Under the pieces are notes generated by a model. That model was not told where the DNA came from. It did not search any database and saw only the letters and a program-made list of their open reading frames with translations. Shown one piece after another: positions 1-7,350 of a DNA stretch of 64,000 nt. The stretch comes from Streptomyces formicae (lineage in GTDB: Bacteria > Actinomycetota > Actinomycetes > Streptomycetales > Streptomycetaceae). Both the position numbers and the translations under genes were made by a program. Numbering within the stretch: position 1 is the first letter of the stretch; every line of letters begins with the position of its first letter. The stretch spans positions 8,286,001 to 8,350,000 of the forward strand of contig NZ_CP022685.1 of NCBI RefSeq assembly GCF_002556545.1, written 5' to 3'.

Positions 1-1521
1 GGACGCCGTGTTCACGTCCACGCCGACGCCGTTCACACAGTCCTCCACGACCGCGTCGAGGGAGCGCGACAGCTTCACCTCGGAGAGGTCGTGCTGGTAC
101 TGGCCGACGCCGATCGACTTCGGGTCGATCTTCACCAGCTCGGCCAGCGGGTCCTGGAGGCGGCGCGCGATGGAGACCGCGCCGCGCAGCGACACGTCCA
201 TGTCCGGCAGCTCCTGCGAGGCGAAGGCGGACGCGGAGTACACCGAGGCGCCCGCCTCGGAGACCATCACCTTCGTGAGGTTCAACTCCGGGTGCTTGGT
301 GATCAGTTCACCGGCGAGCTTGTCCGTCTCGCGCGATGCCGTGCCGTTGCCGATGGCGATGAGGTCGACCGCGTGCTCGGCGGCGAGCCGCGCGAGCTTG
401 GCGATCGCCTCGTCCCACTTGTTCGCGGGCACGTGCGGGTGGATCACGTCCGTCGCGACGACCTTGCCGGTGGCGTCCACGACGGCGACCTTCACGCCGG
501 TACGGAAACCGGGGTCGAGCCCCAGCGTCGCGCGCGTGCCGGCGGGCGCCGCGAGCAGCAGGTCGCGCAGGTTCGACGCGAAGACCCGCACCGCCTCGTC
601 CTCGGCGGCCGTCCGCAGGCGCAGCCGCAGATCGATGCCGAGGTGCACGAGAATCCGGGTCCGCCACGACCAGCGCACCGTGTCCTGGAGCCACTTGTCG
701 CCCGGGCGGCCGCGGTCGGCCACGCCGAAGCGGTGGGCCACGATCCCCTCGTACGAAGACGGGCCCTCCGTGGCCTCCTCGGGCTCCAGGACCAGGTCGA
801 GCACCTCCTCCTTCTCGCCGCGCAGCATCGCCAGGACGCGGTGCGAGGGAAGCTCGGTGAACGGCTCGGCGAAGTCGAAGTAGTCGGCGAACTTGGCGCC
901 CGCCTCCTCCTTGCCGTCGCGGACCTTCGCGGCGAGGCGGCCGCGCACCCACATGCGCTCGCGCAGCTCGCCGATGAGGTCGGCGTCCTCCGAGAACCGC
1001 TCGGCCAGGATCGCGCGGGCGCCGTCCAGCGCGGCCTGCGCGTCCGCGACGCCCTTGTCGGCGTCCACGAACGCGGCGGCCGCGGCCGCGGGCTCCACGC
1101 CCGGGTCCCCGAGCAGCCCGTCGGCCAGCGGTTCGAGTCCCGCCTCGCGGGCGATCTGCGCCTTGGTGCGCCGCTTGGGCTTGAAGGGCAGGTAGATGTC
1201 CTCCAGGCGCGCCTTGGTGTCCGCCTCGCGGATCCGCGCCTCCAGCTCGTCGGTGAGCTTGCCCTGCTCACGGACCGATTCGAGGATCGCGGCGCGCCGC
1301 TCCTCCAGCTCGCGCAGGTACCGCAGCCGCTCCTCGAGCGTGCGCAGTTGCGCGTCGTCGAGCATCTCGGTCGCTTCCTTGCGGTAGCGCGCGATGAAGG
1401 GCACCGTGGAGCCGCCGTCGAGCAGGTCGACGGCGGCCTTCACCTGCCGCTCCCGTACGCCGAGTTCTTCGGCGATCCTGCTTTCGATGGACGCTGGAGT
1501 GGACGTCGTCAAAGCTGCCAC
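1..1521 (-). CDS. tex: Tex family transcription accessory protein (partial, 3' end outside window)
   Basis: This is the first 507 codons of a Tex/YhgF-type RNA-binding protein; the C-terminal part, including the S1 domain, lies beyond base 1. The N-terminal helical Tex region contains the family sequence 'GGSTVPFIARYRKEATEML' near residues 30-50 and 'YLPFKPKRRTKAQIA' near 107-121. The YqgF/RuvC-like nuclease fold begins around residue 335 with 'LGLDPGFRTGVKVAVVDATG', and the helix-hairpin-helix part starts at the window edge. Tex proteins bind nucleic acid and influence transcription; the precise role in actinomycetes is not settled. The start is probably GTG at 1521, with GAGAAGG about 12 bases upstream; an in-frame TTG at 1512 is an alternative. 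There is no ATG near the start. Confidence 0.9.
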   Translation of the reverse strand, partial: MAALTTSTPASIESRIAEELGVRERQVKAAVDLLDGGSTVPFIARYRKEATEMLDDAQLRTLEERLRYLRELEERRAAILESVREQGKLTDELEARIREADTKARLEDIYLPFKPKRRTKAQIAREAGLEPLADGLLGDPGVEPAAAAAAFVDADKGVADAQAALDGARAILAERFSEDADLIGELRERMWVRGRLAAKVRDGKEEAGAKFADYFDFAEPFTELPSHRVLAMLRGEKEEVLDLVLEPEEATEGPSSYEGIVAHRFGVADRGRPGDKWLQDTVRWSWRTRILVHLGIDLRLRLRTAAEDEAVRVFASNLRDLLLAAPAGTRATLGLDPGFRTGVKVAVVDATGKVVATDVIHPHVPANKWDEAIAKLARLAAEHAVDLIAIGNGTASRETDKLAGELITKHPELNLTKVMVSEAGASVYSASAFASQELPDMDVSLRGAVSIARRLQDPLAELVKIDPKSIGVGQYQHDLSEVKLSRSLDAVVEDCVNGVGVDVNTAS

Positions 1522-1587
1522 GTTCCGGTACCGCCTTCTCACAGAGGTTGCCGGGCAATTGTGGCAGGTGGCGCCGACAACGCATGA

Positions 1588-1740
1588 TCAGACCCGGCGC
1601 GCCCGGCCTCCTCGGCCGCCGCGCCCCGCGGAACCGGAGGCTCCGCCGAACAGCCTGGCCAGTGCCCGGAAGGGCAGGGTGACGACCGTGGCGATGGCGC
1701 CCGCTATCTGGCGCAGAACGTCCGCGATGGCACGGAACAT
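1588..1740 (-). CDS. LPFR-motif small protein (50 aa)
   Basis: A 50-residue protein with one amphipathic or membrane-associated helix around 'IAGAIATVVTLPFRALARL' and a Gly/Arg-rich basic tail. It resembles the small actinobacterial proteins named for their LPFR motif; no function is known to me. ATG at 1740 is chosen because AAAGGGGA sits about seven bases upstream. The upstream in-frame ATG at 1746 touches that ribosome site. It lies just upstream of tex on the same strand, but the 67-bp gap gives no proof of cotranscription. Confidence 0.65.
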   Translation of the reverse strand: MFRAIADVLRQIAGAIATVVTLPFRALARLFGGASGSAGRGGRGGRARRV

Positions 1741-1877
1741 ATGCATTCCCCTTTCGTCTCCCGGTCCGGCCGGAGTGGCGCGGCCGGGAGACGAGCGGGT
1801 ACCTCGGTGGGCGACGACCATGCCCCGCCGGGGCCGTTCGGCACCGTTCGGTGCCGTGAGGTGGCGCTTTTCGGCGC

Positions 1878-2768
1878 TCAGGCCTTGCCGAGCAGGTCCG
1901 CGGGGAACGCCCCGGCCCGCAACGCCGTCCCGATGAACACCGTGCCGAGCTCGGTGAGGCGCTCCACGCCCGCCTCGCCCAGGTGCTCGTACGGCGCCCG
2001 GTCCAGGCGGTCCGTCTCCGCCTCGACGTGCTGACGCAGCTCCACGCCCCGCTCGGTCAACTCGCCCTCGCCGTCGATGACTCCGCGATCACGGAGCCGT
2101 TCGGTGGCCGCGTCCCACTCCTGCCGGCTCCAGCCGCGCGTGGCGAAGTTCCACTTCGGCGTCATGCCCTTGCCGGTCGCGGTGTGGCTCACCAGCGCCT
2201 CGATGCCGTCGAGTTCGGCGCCGAGCAGCGCGCTGACGTGCCCGTCGCCGCGGTGTTCGCGCAGCAGCGTCGCCGCGTGCCAGTACGCCAGGTGCGGCGC
2301 GTCGGGCACCGGCAGGTCGGCGTGGGCGGAGTAGAGCGGGCGCGCGGAGCGCGAGCACGCCTCGGTGGCGCGCAGCGCGAGTTCGGCGGCCTCCGCCATC
2401 TCGGGCGAGGAGACGAGGTCTTCGCCGAGGAGGCGGCGCAGTGTCGTGTCGACGCCACGCGCGCGTGCCGCGAGGACGTCCTCGGGCGAGGCCGTGCGCC
2501 ACACCGCGGGCAGGTGCTCGGCGACGAGGGTGTGCTTGTAGTTGTAGAAGGCGGCGGTCACCACCCCGGCGCCGACGGCGCCGAAGGCGGCCGCCCGCAC
2601 GGCGAAGTTGACCGCGCTGGGGTGGGTGATGCCGAGCCCGGCCAGCTCCCGCGACACGTCGGGGGAGAAGTAGTGCGTCGAGTGGAGCGAGTTCAGCACG
2701 TTGTGACAGCGGCGCCCGGCGCGCGGGGGCAGCGCGGCCTGCGTGGGGGAGGTCGTCGAAGAGGTCAT
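1878..2768 (-). CDS. SCO6745-type protein (helix-turn-helix-like)
   Basis: A 296-residue protein resembling the actinobacterial SCO6745 family, which is annotated as containing a helix-turn-helix region. Visible family features are an N-terminal 'LHSTHYFSP' block near residues 28-36, an Ala/Gly-rich 'FAVRAAAFGAVGAGVV' segment, and a C-terminal half with winged-helix character ('ATERLRDRGVIDGEGELTERG'). No enzyme motif is recognised and the biological role is unknown. The start at 2768 immediately follows a TetR-type inverted repeat (2779-2798), so expression is probably repressor-controlled. It is divergent from the GlxA-type gene. Confidence 0.7.
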   Translation of the reverse strand: MTSSTTSPTQAALPPRAGRRCHNVLNSLHSTHYFSPDVSRELAGLGITHPSAVNFAVRAAAFGAVGAGVVTAAFYNYKHTLVAEHLPAVWRTASPEDVLAARARGVDTTLRRLLGEDLVSSPEMAEAAELALRATEACSRSARPLYSAHADLPVPDAPHLAYWHAATLLREHRGDGHVSALLGAELDGIEALVSHTATGKGMTPKWNFATRGWSRQEWDAATERLRDRGVIDGEGELTERGVELRQHVEAETDRLDRAPYEHLGEAGVERLTELGTVFIGTALRAGAFPADLLGKA

Positions 2769-2778
2769 GGGAGCACGG

Positions 2779-2798
2779 TACCTACTGGTTGGTATGTA
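2779..2798. promoter_or_regulatory. TetR-type inverted repeat (putative operator)
   Basis: The sequence TACCTAC-N6-GTATGTA forms 7-bp arms with one mismatch, 11-19 bases upstream of the SCO6745-type start codon and between two divergent genes. The spacing and TACnTAC half-sites resemble operators of TetR-family repressors. No TetR gene is adjacent; the nearest is about 45 kb away. This is a pattern-based inference. Confidence 0.5.
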
Positions 2799-2879
2799 GG
2801 TCAGGGGGCCGCCGTCGATGGCAGGAAAGGTGGGGAACTCGTCATTGCGGCCATCCGGGGCCCCGTCAAGAATCGGGGC

Positions 2880-3866
2880 ATGGAGCAGCGAATCGTCCTG
2901 GTCGTCCTCTTCGACGGCGTCCAGAGCCTTGATGTCACGGGCCCCGTGGAGGTCTTCGCGGGCGCGGCGCACGCCATCGGCGACCCCGACGGCGCGTACC
3001 GCCTGCACACGGCCTCGCTGGACGGCGGCCCGGTGCGCACCTCCGGCGGGCTCACCCTGCTCCCCGACTCCTCGCTCGCGGACGCCCCCGCCCCGCACAC
3101 GCTGCTCGTGCCGGGCGGCCAGGGCACCCGCCCCGAGGACCGCGAGCTGATCGACTGGCTGCGCGAGCACGGCCCGCGCGCCGAGCGCCTGGTGTCGGTC
3201 TGCACCGGCGCCATCCGGCTCGCCGAGGCGGGCCTCCTGGAGGGACGCAGGGTGACCACGCACTGGGCGTACTGCGCCAAGCTCGCCAGGGACTTCCCCG
3301 GCATCGACGTCGACCCGGACCCCATCTACGTACGCGACGGCCACGTGGCGACGTCCGCGGGGGTCACCGCGGGCATCGACCTCGCCCTCGCCCTGGTCGA
3401 GGAGGACCTGGGCAGGGAGGCGGCACTCACCATCGCCCGCTATCTGGTCGTCTTCCTGCGCCGACCGGGGAACCAGGCGCAGTTCAGCGCCCAGCTCGCC
3501 GCGCAGACCGCACGGCGCGAACCGCTGCGCGAGGTCCAGCAGTGGATCACCGAGCACCCCGACGACGACCTCTCGGTCGACGCGCTCGCCGTCCGCGCCC
3601 GCCTCTCGCCCCGGCACTTCGCCCGCGCCTTCCAGGCGGAGACCGGCACGACGCCCGGCAAGTACGTCGAACGGGTCCGCATCGAGCACGCGCGCCGCCT
3701 CCTGGAAGACACCGCCGACGGCGTGGAGGAGGTCTCGCGCGCCTGTGGCTACGGCACTCCGGAGGCGATGCGCCGCTCCTTCGTCAAGACGCTCGGCGCC
3801 TCACCGGCCGAGTACCGGCGCCGCTTCCACCGCACACCGCACGTCACATCCACCACTCACCGATAG
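2880..3866 (+). CDS. GlxA family transcriptional regulator (DJ-1/PfpI + AraC)
   Basis: A 328-residue two-domain regulator. Residues about 1-170 form a DJ-1/PfpI (class I amidotransferase-like) domain with the nucleophile-elbow sequence 'VSVCTGAIRLAEAGLLEGR'. Residues about 215-320 form an AraC-type double helix-turn-helix with 'LSVDALAVRARLSPRHFARAF' and the second 'VSRACGYGTPEAMRRSF'. Regulators of this type usually activate a neighbouring operon, and the next gene encodes a second stand-alone PfpI-domain protein 7 bp downstream. ATG at 2880 is the start that aligns with the domain; the open frame extends far upstream only because stop codons are rare at this GC content. The effector is unknown. 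Confidence 0.87.
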   Translation: MEQRIVLVVLFDGVQSLDVTGPVEVFAGAAHAIGDPDGAYRLHTASLDGGPVRTSGGLTLLPDSSLADAPAPHTLLVPGGQGTRPEDRELIDWLREHGPRAERLVSVCTGAIRLAEAGLLEGRRVTTHWAYCAKLARDFPGIDVDPDPIYVRDGHVATSAGVTAGIDLALALVEEDLGREAALTIARYLVVFLRRPGNQAQFSAQLAAQTARREPLREVQQWITEHPDDDLSVDALAVRARLSPRHFARAFQAETGTTPGKYVERVRIEHARRLLEDTADGVEEVSRACGYGTPEAMRRSFVKTLGASPAEYRRRFHRTPHVTSTTHR

Positions 3867-3873
3867 GGACACC

Positions 3874-4506
3874 ATGCAGATCGCCATCGCCCTGTACGAG
3901 CGCTTCACCGTCCTGGACGCGATCGGTCCTTACCAGACCCTCAGCAGCCTGCCCGGCGCCGAGACCGTCTTCGTGGCCGCGCAGGCGGGCCCGGTGCGCG
4001 ACGACAGCGGCAACCTCGCGCTGATCGCCGACAAGACGTTCGACGAGGTCAGGCGCCCCGACATCGTGGTCGTGCCCGGCGGCCCCGGACAGAGCGACCA
4101 GATGGAGAACGCGCCGCTCCTCGACTGGCTGCGCGCCGTGGACCCCACCACGACCTGGACGACGTCGGTGTGCACGGGCTCCCTGGCGCTCGCCGCGGCC
4201 GGTCTGCTCAAGGGCCGCCGCGCCACCTCGCACTGGCTGGCCCTGAGCGAGCTGGAGCGGCTCGGCGTCGAGTCGACGGGGGAGCGGGTGGTCTTCGACG
4301 GCAAGTACGTCACCGGGGCGGGCGTCTCGGCGGGCATCGACATGGGGCTCACCCTGGCGGGGAAGATCGCGGGCGACGAGCACGCGCAGACCGTGCAGCT
4401 GCTCACCGAGTACGACCCGCAGCCGCCCTACGACGCGGGATCCCCGGAGAAGGCGCCCGCGCACATCGTGGCCAAGTTCCGCGAGGGAAGCCGCTTCGAC
4501 CAGTAG
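3874..4506 (+). CDS. DJ-1/PfpI family protein
   Basis: A 210-residue single-domain protein of the DJ-1/PfpI family, similar in its core to the N-terminal domain of the preceding GlxA-type regulator. The conserved elbow 'TSVCTGSLALAAAGLLKGR' and the following 'ATSHWLALSELERLGV' are present. Family members include isonitrile hydratases, glyoxalases, chaperones and proteins of unknown activity; the sequence alone does not decide among these. AGGGA lies upstream of ATG 3874. Position and spacing suggest it is co-transcribed with, and possibly a paralogue of, the regulator. Confidence 0.82.
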   Translation: MQIAIALYERFTVLDAIGPYQTLSSLPGAETVFVAAQAGPVRDDSGNLALIADKTFDEVRRPDIVVVPGGPGQSDQMENAPLLDWLRAVDPTTTWTTSVCTGSLALAAAGLLKGRRATSHWLALSELERLGVESTGERVVFDGKYVTGAGVSAGIDMGLTLAGKIAGDEHAQTVQLLTEYDPQPPYDAGSPEKAPAHIVAKFREGSRFDQ

Positions 4507-4524
4507 GAGTCGGAGCGGGGGAGT

Positions 4525-5277
4525 TCAGTCGGCGGCCGGGCTCCACGTGAAGCGCGGCTGCTTGCGTTCCAGGAAGGCGGCGACACCCTCGGCGGTGTCG
4601 TCGCTGCCGCGCGCCTGCTCCGCCCAGTACGCGTCCCGGTCCACGCGGCCCGCCGCGAACTCCTTCGCCGCCGCCTGGGTGAGCTGGGAGCGCGCGGCGA
4701 GGACCCGGGTGAACTCCGCGACGCGCTTGTCGAGTTCGTCGGAGGGCAGCACCTCGTCGACCAGGCCGGTGCGCAGGGCCCGCTCCGCGCCGATCAACTC
4801 GCCGGAGAAGAGCAGGTACTTGGCGGTGGCGGGCCCCACGAGCGACACCAGACGCCGGGTGGTCGTCGCCGGGTACACGATGCCGAGCCTGGCAGGGGTG
4901 ACCCCGAAGGAGGTGTCGTCGGCCGCGAACCGCAGGTCGCACGCCGCCGCCAGCTGACAGCCGCCGCCCACGCAGTAGCCCCGTACCACGGCGAGCGTCG
5001 GCTTGGGGAAGGCCGCGAGGGCCTCCTCGGCCCGCACCGCGAGGTCCTGCGCGGACCCCGCAGACTCCCGCAGCGAGGAGATGTCGGCGCCCGCGCAGAA
5101 GGTGTCCCCCGCCCCGGTGAGCACGAGCGCGCGTACGGCGGGGTCGGCGGCGAGCCCCGCGAGGAGCGGCGGCACCCGGCCCCACATCCGCGTGGTCATC
5201 GCGTTGCGCTTGGCCGGGTGGTCGATGACGACGGTGGCGACGCCGTCCGTGACGGTGTGCCTCAGCTGCGGCTCCAT
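4525..5277 (-). CDS. Enoyl-CoA hydratase/isomerase (crotonase) family protein
   Basis: A 250-residue crotonase-fold protein. The oxyanion-hole sequences 'GAGDTFCAGADISSL' (near residues 56-70) and 'VVRGYCVGGGCQLAAACDL' (near 94-112) are clear. The two glutamates that catalyse hydration in classical enoyl-CoA hydratases appear to be missing: the first position reads Gln ('GGGCQLA') and the second region reads 'GVTPARLGIVYPA' without Glu. Another crotonase reaction, such as isomerisation, thioester cleavage or dehalogenation, is therefore possible. It converges on the PfpI gene with an 18-bp gap and is divergent from the HdeD-type gene. Confidence 0.85.
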   Translation of the reverse strand: MEPQLRHTVTDGVATVVIDHPAKRNAMTTRMWGRVPPLLAGLAADPAVRALVLTGAGDTFCAGADISSLRESAGSAQDLAVRAEEALAAFPKPTLAVVRGYCVGGGCQLAAACDLRFAADDTSFGVTPARLGIVYPATTTRRLVSLVGPATAKYLLFSGELIGAERALRTGLVDEVLPSDELDKRVAEFTRVLAARSQLTQAAAKEFAAGRVDRDAYWAEQARGSDDTAEGVAAFLERKQPRFTWSPAAD

Positions 5278-5346
5278 GCGCCGGATGCTATCCGCACCCC
5301 TCGAACGTACGATCAAGAAGGGGTGTCGAGCGAGAGGGAGACGCTG

Positions 5347-5994
5347 ATGGCCCGATCCAAGGACGCCGGTGCTCCCCGGCAGACGACCGACTCTCCCGCG
5401 GCCCAGGGCGCCAGACTCAGCCGCAGCTTCGGCTGGCTCGCGCTGCTCGGCGGGATCCTCGCGGTGGCCGGACTCGTCGGCCTCGTCTACACCGGTCTCG
5501 CCACGCTCACCTCGATGCTCCTGTTCGGCTGGCTGCTGCTGATCGGCGGTTTCGTCGGCCTGCTGCACGCGGTCCAGTCACGCGGCAGCAACTTCTTCTG
5601 GCTGGGCGTCGTGGTCGCGGCGCTGAACCTCGCGGCGGGCGTCGTCGTCATCCGCAGGCCCGAGGTGGCCGCGGAGGCGCTGACCATGTTCGCGGCGCTG
5701 CTCTTCCTCACCGGTGGGGTGTTCCGCCTGGTCGGCAGCCTGGTGGTGCGCGGTCCGCAGTTCGGCTGGACGCTGGTGCAGGGCGCCTTCGGCCTGCTGC
5801 TCGGCATCCTGGTGCTCGGCGGGTGGCCCAGCGACAGCCAGTACGTGATCGGCTGCTTCTTCTCGCTCTCCCTGCTCTTCGACGGCCTCGGCCTGATCGC
5901 CACGGGCATCGGCGGCCGCCGCATCGTCAGCCTCGTACAACCTGAAGAAGCCTCGAAGACGGAAGAGGAAGAACAGGATCAGTCGCACAACTGA
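5347..5994 (+). CDS. HdeD family (DUF308) membrane protein
   Basis: A 215-residue polytopic membrane protein with about six predicted helices, a charged N-terminus and a Glu/Lys-rich C-terminal tail ('KTEEEEQDQSHN'). The helix pattern, including 'LLFGWLLLIGGFVGLLHAVQ' and a second similar half, matches the HdeD/DUF308 family; the Escherichia member is linked to acid resistance. Function in Streptomyces is not known. GAGAGGGAG lies just upstream of the ATG. The 69-bp gap to the divergent crotonase gene must hold both promoters. Confidence 0.82.
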   Translation: MARSKDAGAPRQTTDSPAAQGARLSRSFGWLALLGGILAVAGLVGLVYTGLATLTSMLLFGWLLLIGGFVGLLHAVQSRGSNFFWLGVVVAALNLAAGVVVIRRPEVAAEALTMFAALLFLTGGVFRLVGSLVVRGPQFGWTLVQGAFGLLLGILVLGGWPSDSQYVIGCFFSLSLLFDGLGLIATGIGGRRIVSLVQPEEASKTEEEEQDQSHN

Positions 5995-6087
5995 CGGGGT
6001 CATGCGTCGACGGTCAAATCGCGTCGATAGTCGCTGACTTCTGGTCAGTAGCGGGGTCCGGACCTGAGCATTCCCAACACTCGATGT

Positions 6088-6648
6088 GTGGTGACAATCG
6101 AGCGCAAGGGCGGCGACCGGACGATGGAGAACGACGGGAGGGGGTCCGGCCCCCTTCCCAGGGGGGAGGGAACGGTTCCGTACGAGGGCGTCTGGCGCTT
6201 CACCGCCCCCGCCGTCGACGCCTCCGTGCCCCAGGCGCGGCACGCCGTACGGGATCTTCTCGCCAGGCAGGGAGTACCCGCGTCCGACGACCTCATTCAG
6301 GGCCTGCTGTTGATCGTCTCCGAGCTGGTCACCAACGCGGTGCGCCACGCGGCGCTGCTGTCGCCGATGCTCGCCGTGGAGGTGGCGGTCGGCGCCGAGT
6401 GGGTGCGGGTCTCCGTCGAGGACAACCACCCCTACCGCCCGACGGCCCTGGTGGCGGACCACGGCCAGACGGGCGGGCGGGGGCTGCTGCTCGTCCGCGA
6501 GATCACGGCGGAGGCGGGCGGCGCCTGCGACGTCGAACACACCGCGAGCGGGGGCAAGGTCATCTGGGCGGCCCTGCCCCTGAAGCCCGACGGGGATGAG
6601 CGCGGGTCGGTGGCTACCAGCCCGCCGAGGGGCCGGTCAGCTCCTTGA
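6088..6648 (+). CDS. ATP-binding protein (RsbW-like HATPase domain)
   Basis: A protein of up to 186 residues with a stand-alone GHKL/HATPase domain of the anti-sigma-factor serine kinase type common in Streptomyces. The N-box reads 'LLLIVSELVTNAVRHAALLS', the G1 region 'VSVEDNHPYRP', and the glycine-rich lid 'HGQTGGRGLLLVREI'. Such proteins may act as anti-sigma factors or signalling kinases; no sigma factor or anti-anti-sigma gene is adjacent. GTG 6088 gives the longest product, but no ribosome site is evident there; ATG at 6124 is an equally plausible start. Its 3' end overlaps the convergent idi gene by 35 bp. Confidence 0.8.
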   Translation: MVTIERKGGDRTMENDGRGSGPLPRGEGTVPYEGVWRFTAPAVDASVPQARHAVRDLLARQGVPASDDLIQGLLLIVSELVTNAVRHAALLSPMLAVEVAVGAEWVRVSVEDNHPYRPTALVADHGQTGGRGLLLVREITAEAGGACDVEHTASGGKVIWAALPLKPDGDERGSVATSPPRGRSAP

Positions 6649-7207
6649 TCGCCGGGCGCGCGGCGTCGAGGACGGTCATGAACCACGCGGAGAACGGACC
6701 CTGCTCGTGCCGGGCCGCGAGCTCCTGCGCGGTCACGAACGCGGTCTCGCCGACCTCGGAGGGGTCAGGGCGCAGCGGCGACTGCACCATGCCGACGAAG
6801 AGGTGGTTGTACTCCTGCTCCACCAGGCCCGAGTCCGGGTCCGGGTGGTTGTAGCGCACCGTGCCCGCCTCGGCGAGCAGCGAGGGCGAGACCCCCAGCT
6901 CCTCGTAGGTGCGCCGGGCGGCCGCGGCGAACGGCGCCTCGCCGGGGTACGGGTGCCCGCAGCAGGTGTTCGACCAGACGCCGGGGGAGTGGTACTTGCC
7001 CAGGGCGCGCTGTTGGAGCAGGAGTCGGCCCTGTTCGTCGAAGAGGAAAACGGAGAACGCCCGGTGCAGCTGCCCGGGCGCCTGATGCGCGGAGAGTTTC
7101 TCCGCTGTGCCGATCGTCCTGCCGTCCTCGTCGACGAGTTCGAGCAAGATCGCTTCTCCGGTGCCGTTCGACGAGCTGTTCGTCGCGGTGGCAGGTGTGA
7201 TCGGCAT
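6614..7207 (-). CDS. idi: Isopentenyl-diphosphate delta-isomerase (type I)
   Basis: A 197-residue Nudix-fold enzyme that interconverts isopentenyl and dimethylallyl diphosphate. Type I signatures are visible: 'WSNTCCGHPYPGE' containing the active-site Cys, the Nudix-like 'AAARRTYEELGV', and 'EQEYNHLFVG' with metal-ligand residues. ATG at 7207 is preferred over an in-frame ATG at 7213 because GAAGG is spaced about six bases from it. It lies 12 kb from the hopanoid cluster in the same conserved chromosomal neighbourhood. It complements the dxs and ispG copies inside that cluster by supplying the allylic diphosphate starter. Confidence 0.93.
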   Translation of the reverse strand: MPITPATATNSSSNGTGEAILLELVDEDGRTIGTAEKLSAHQAPGQLHRAFSVFLFDEQGRLLLQQRALGKYHSPGVWSNTCCGHPYPGEAPFAAAARRTYEELGVSPSLLAEAGTVRYNHPDPDSGLVEQEYNHLFVGMVQSPLRPDPSEVGETAFVTAQELAARHEQGPFSAWFMTVLDAARPAIKELTGPSAGW

Positions 7208-7280
7208 ACCCATCCTTCGCTTCGGTCTTCGAGCCTCAAGTCTGCCGTACGTTTCGGACACTCCCGGCACTCCCGGGGCC

Positions 7281-7317
7281 CGCATGTCCGCCGTGCGGGG
7301 GGCACGGCGGACATGCG
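7281..7317 (-). terminator. Strong hairpin, probable terminator
   Basis: A perfect 16-bp stem (arm CGCATGTCCGCCGTGC at 7281-7296 and its complement at 7302-7317) closes a five-G loop. It lies 34 bases past the stop codon of the methyltransferase-GNAT gene and upstream of idi, both on the minus strand. It probably insulates the two. There is no clear T-run, as is usual in Streptomyces. Confidence 0.65.
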
Positions 7318-7350
7318 GAGGGCGTCAGGGACGCCGGAGCCCGGGGCGTG

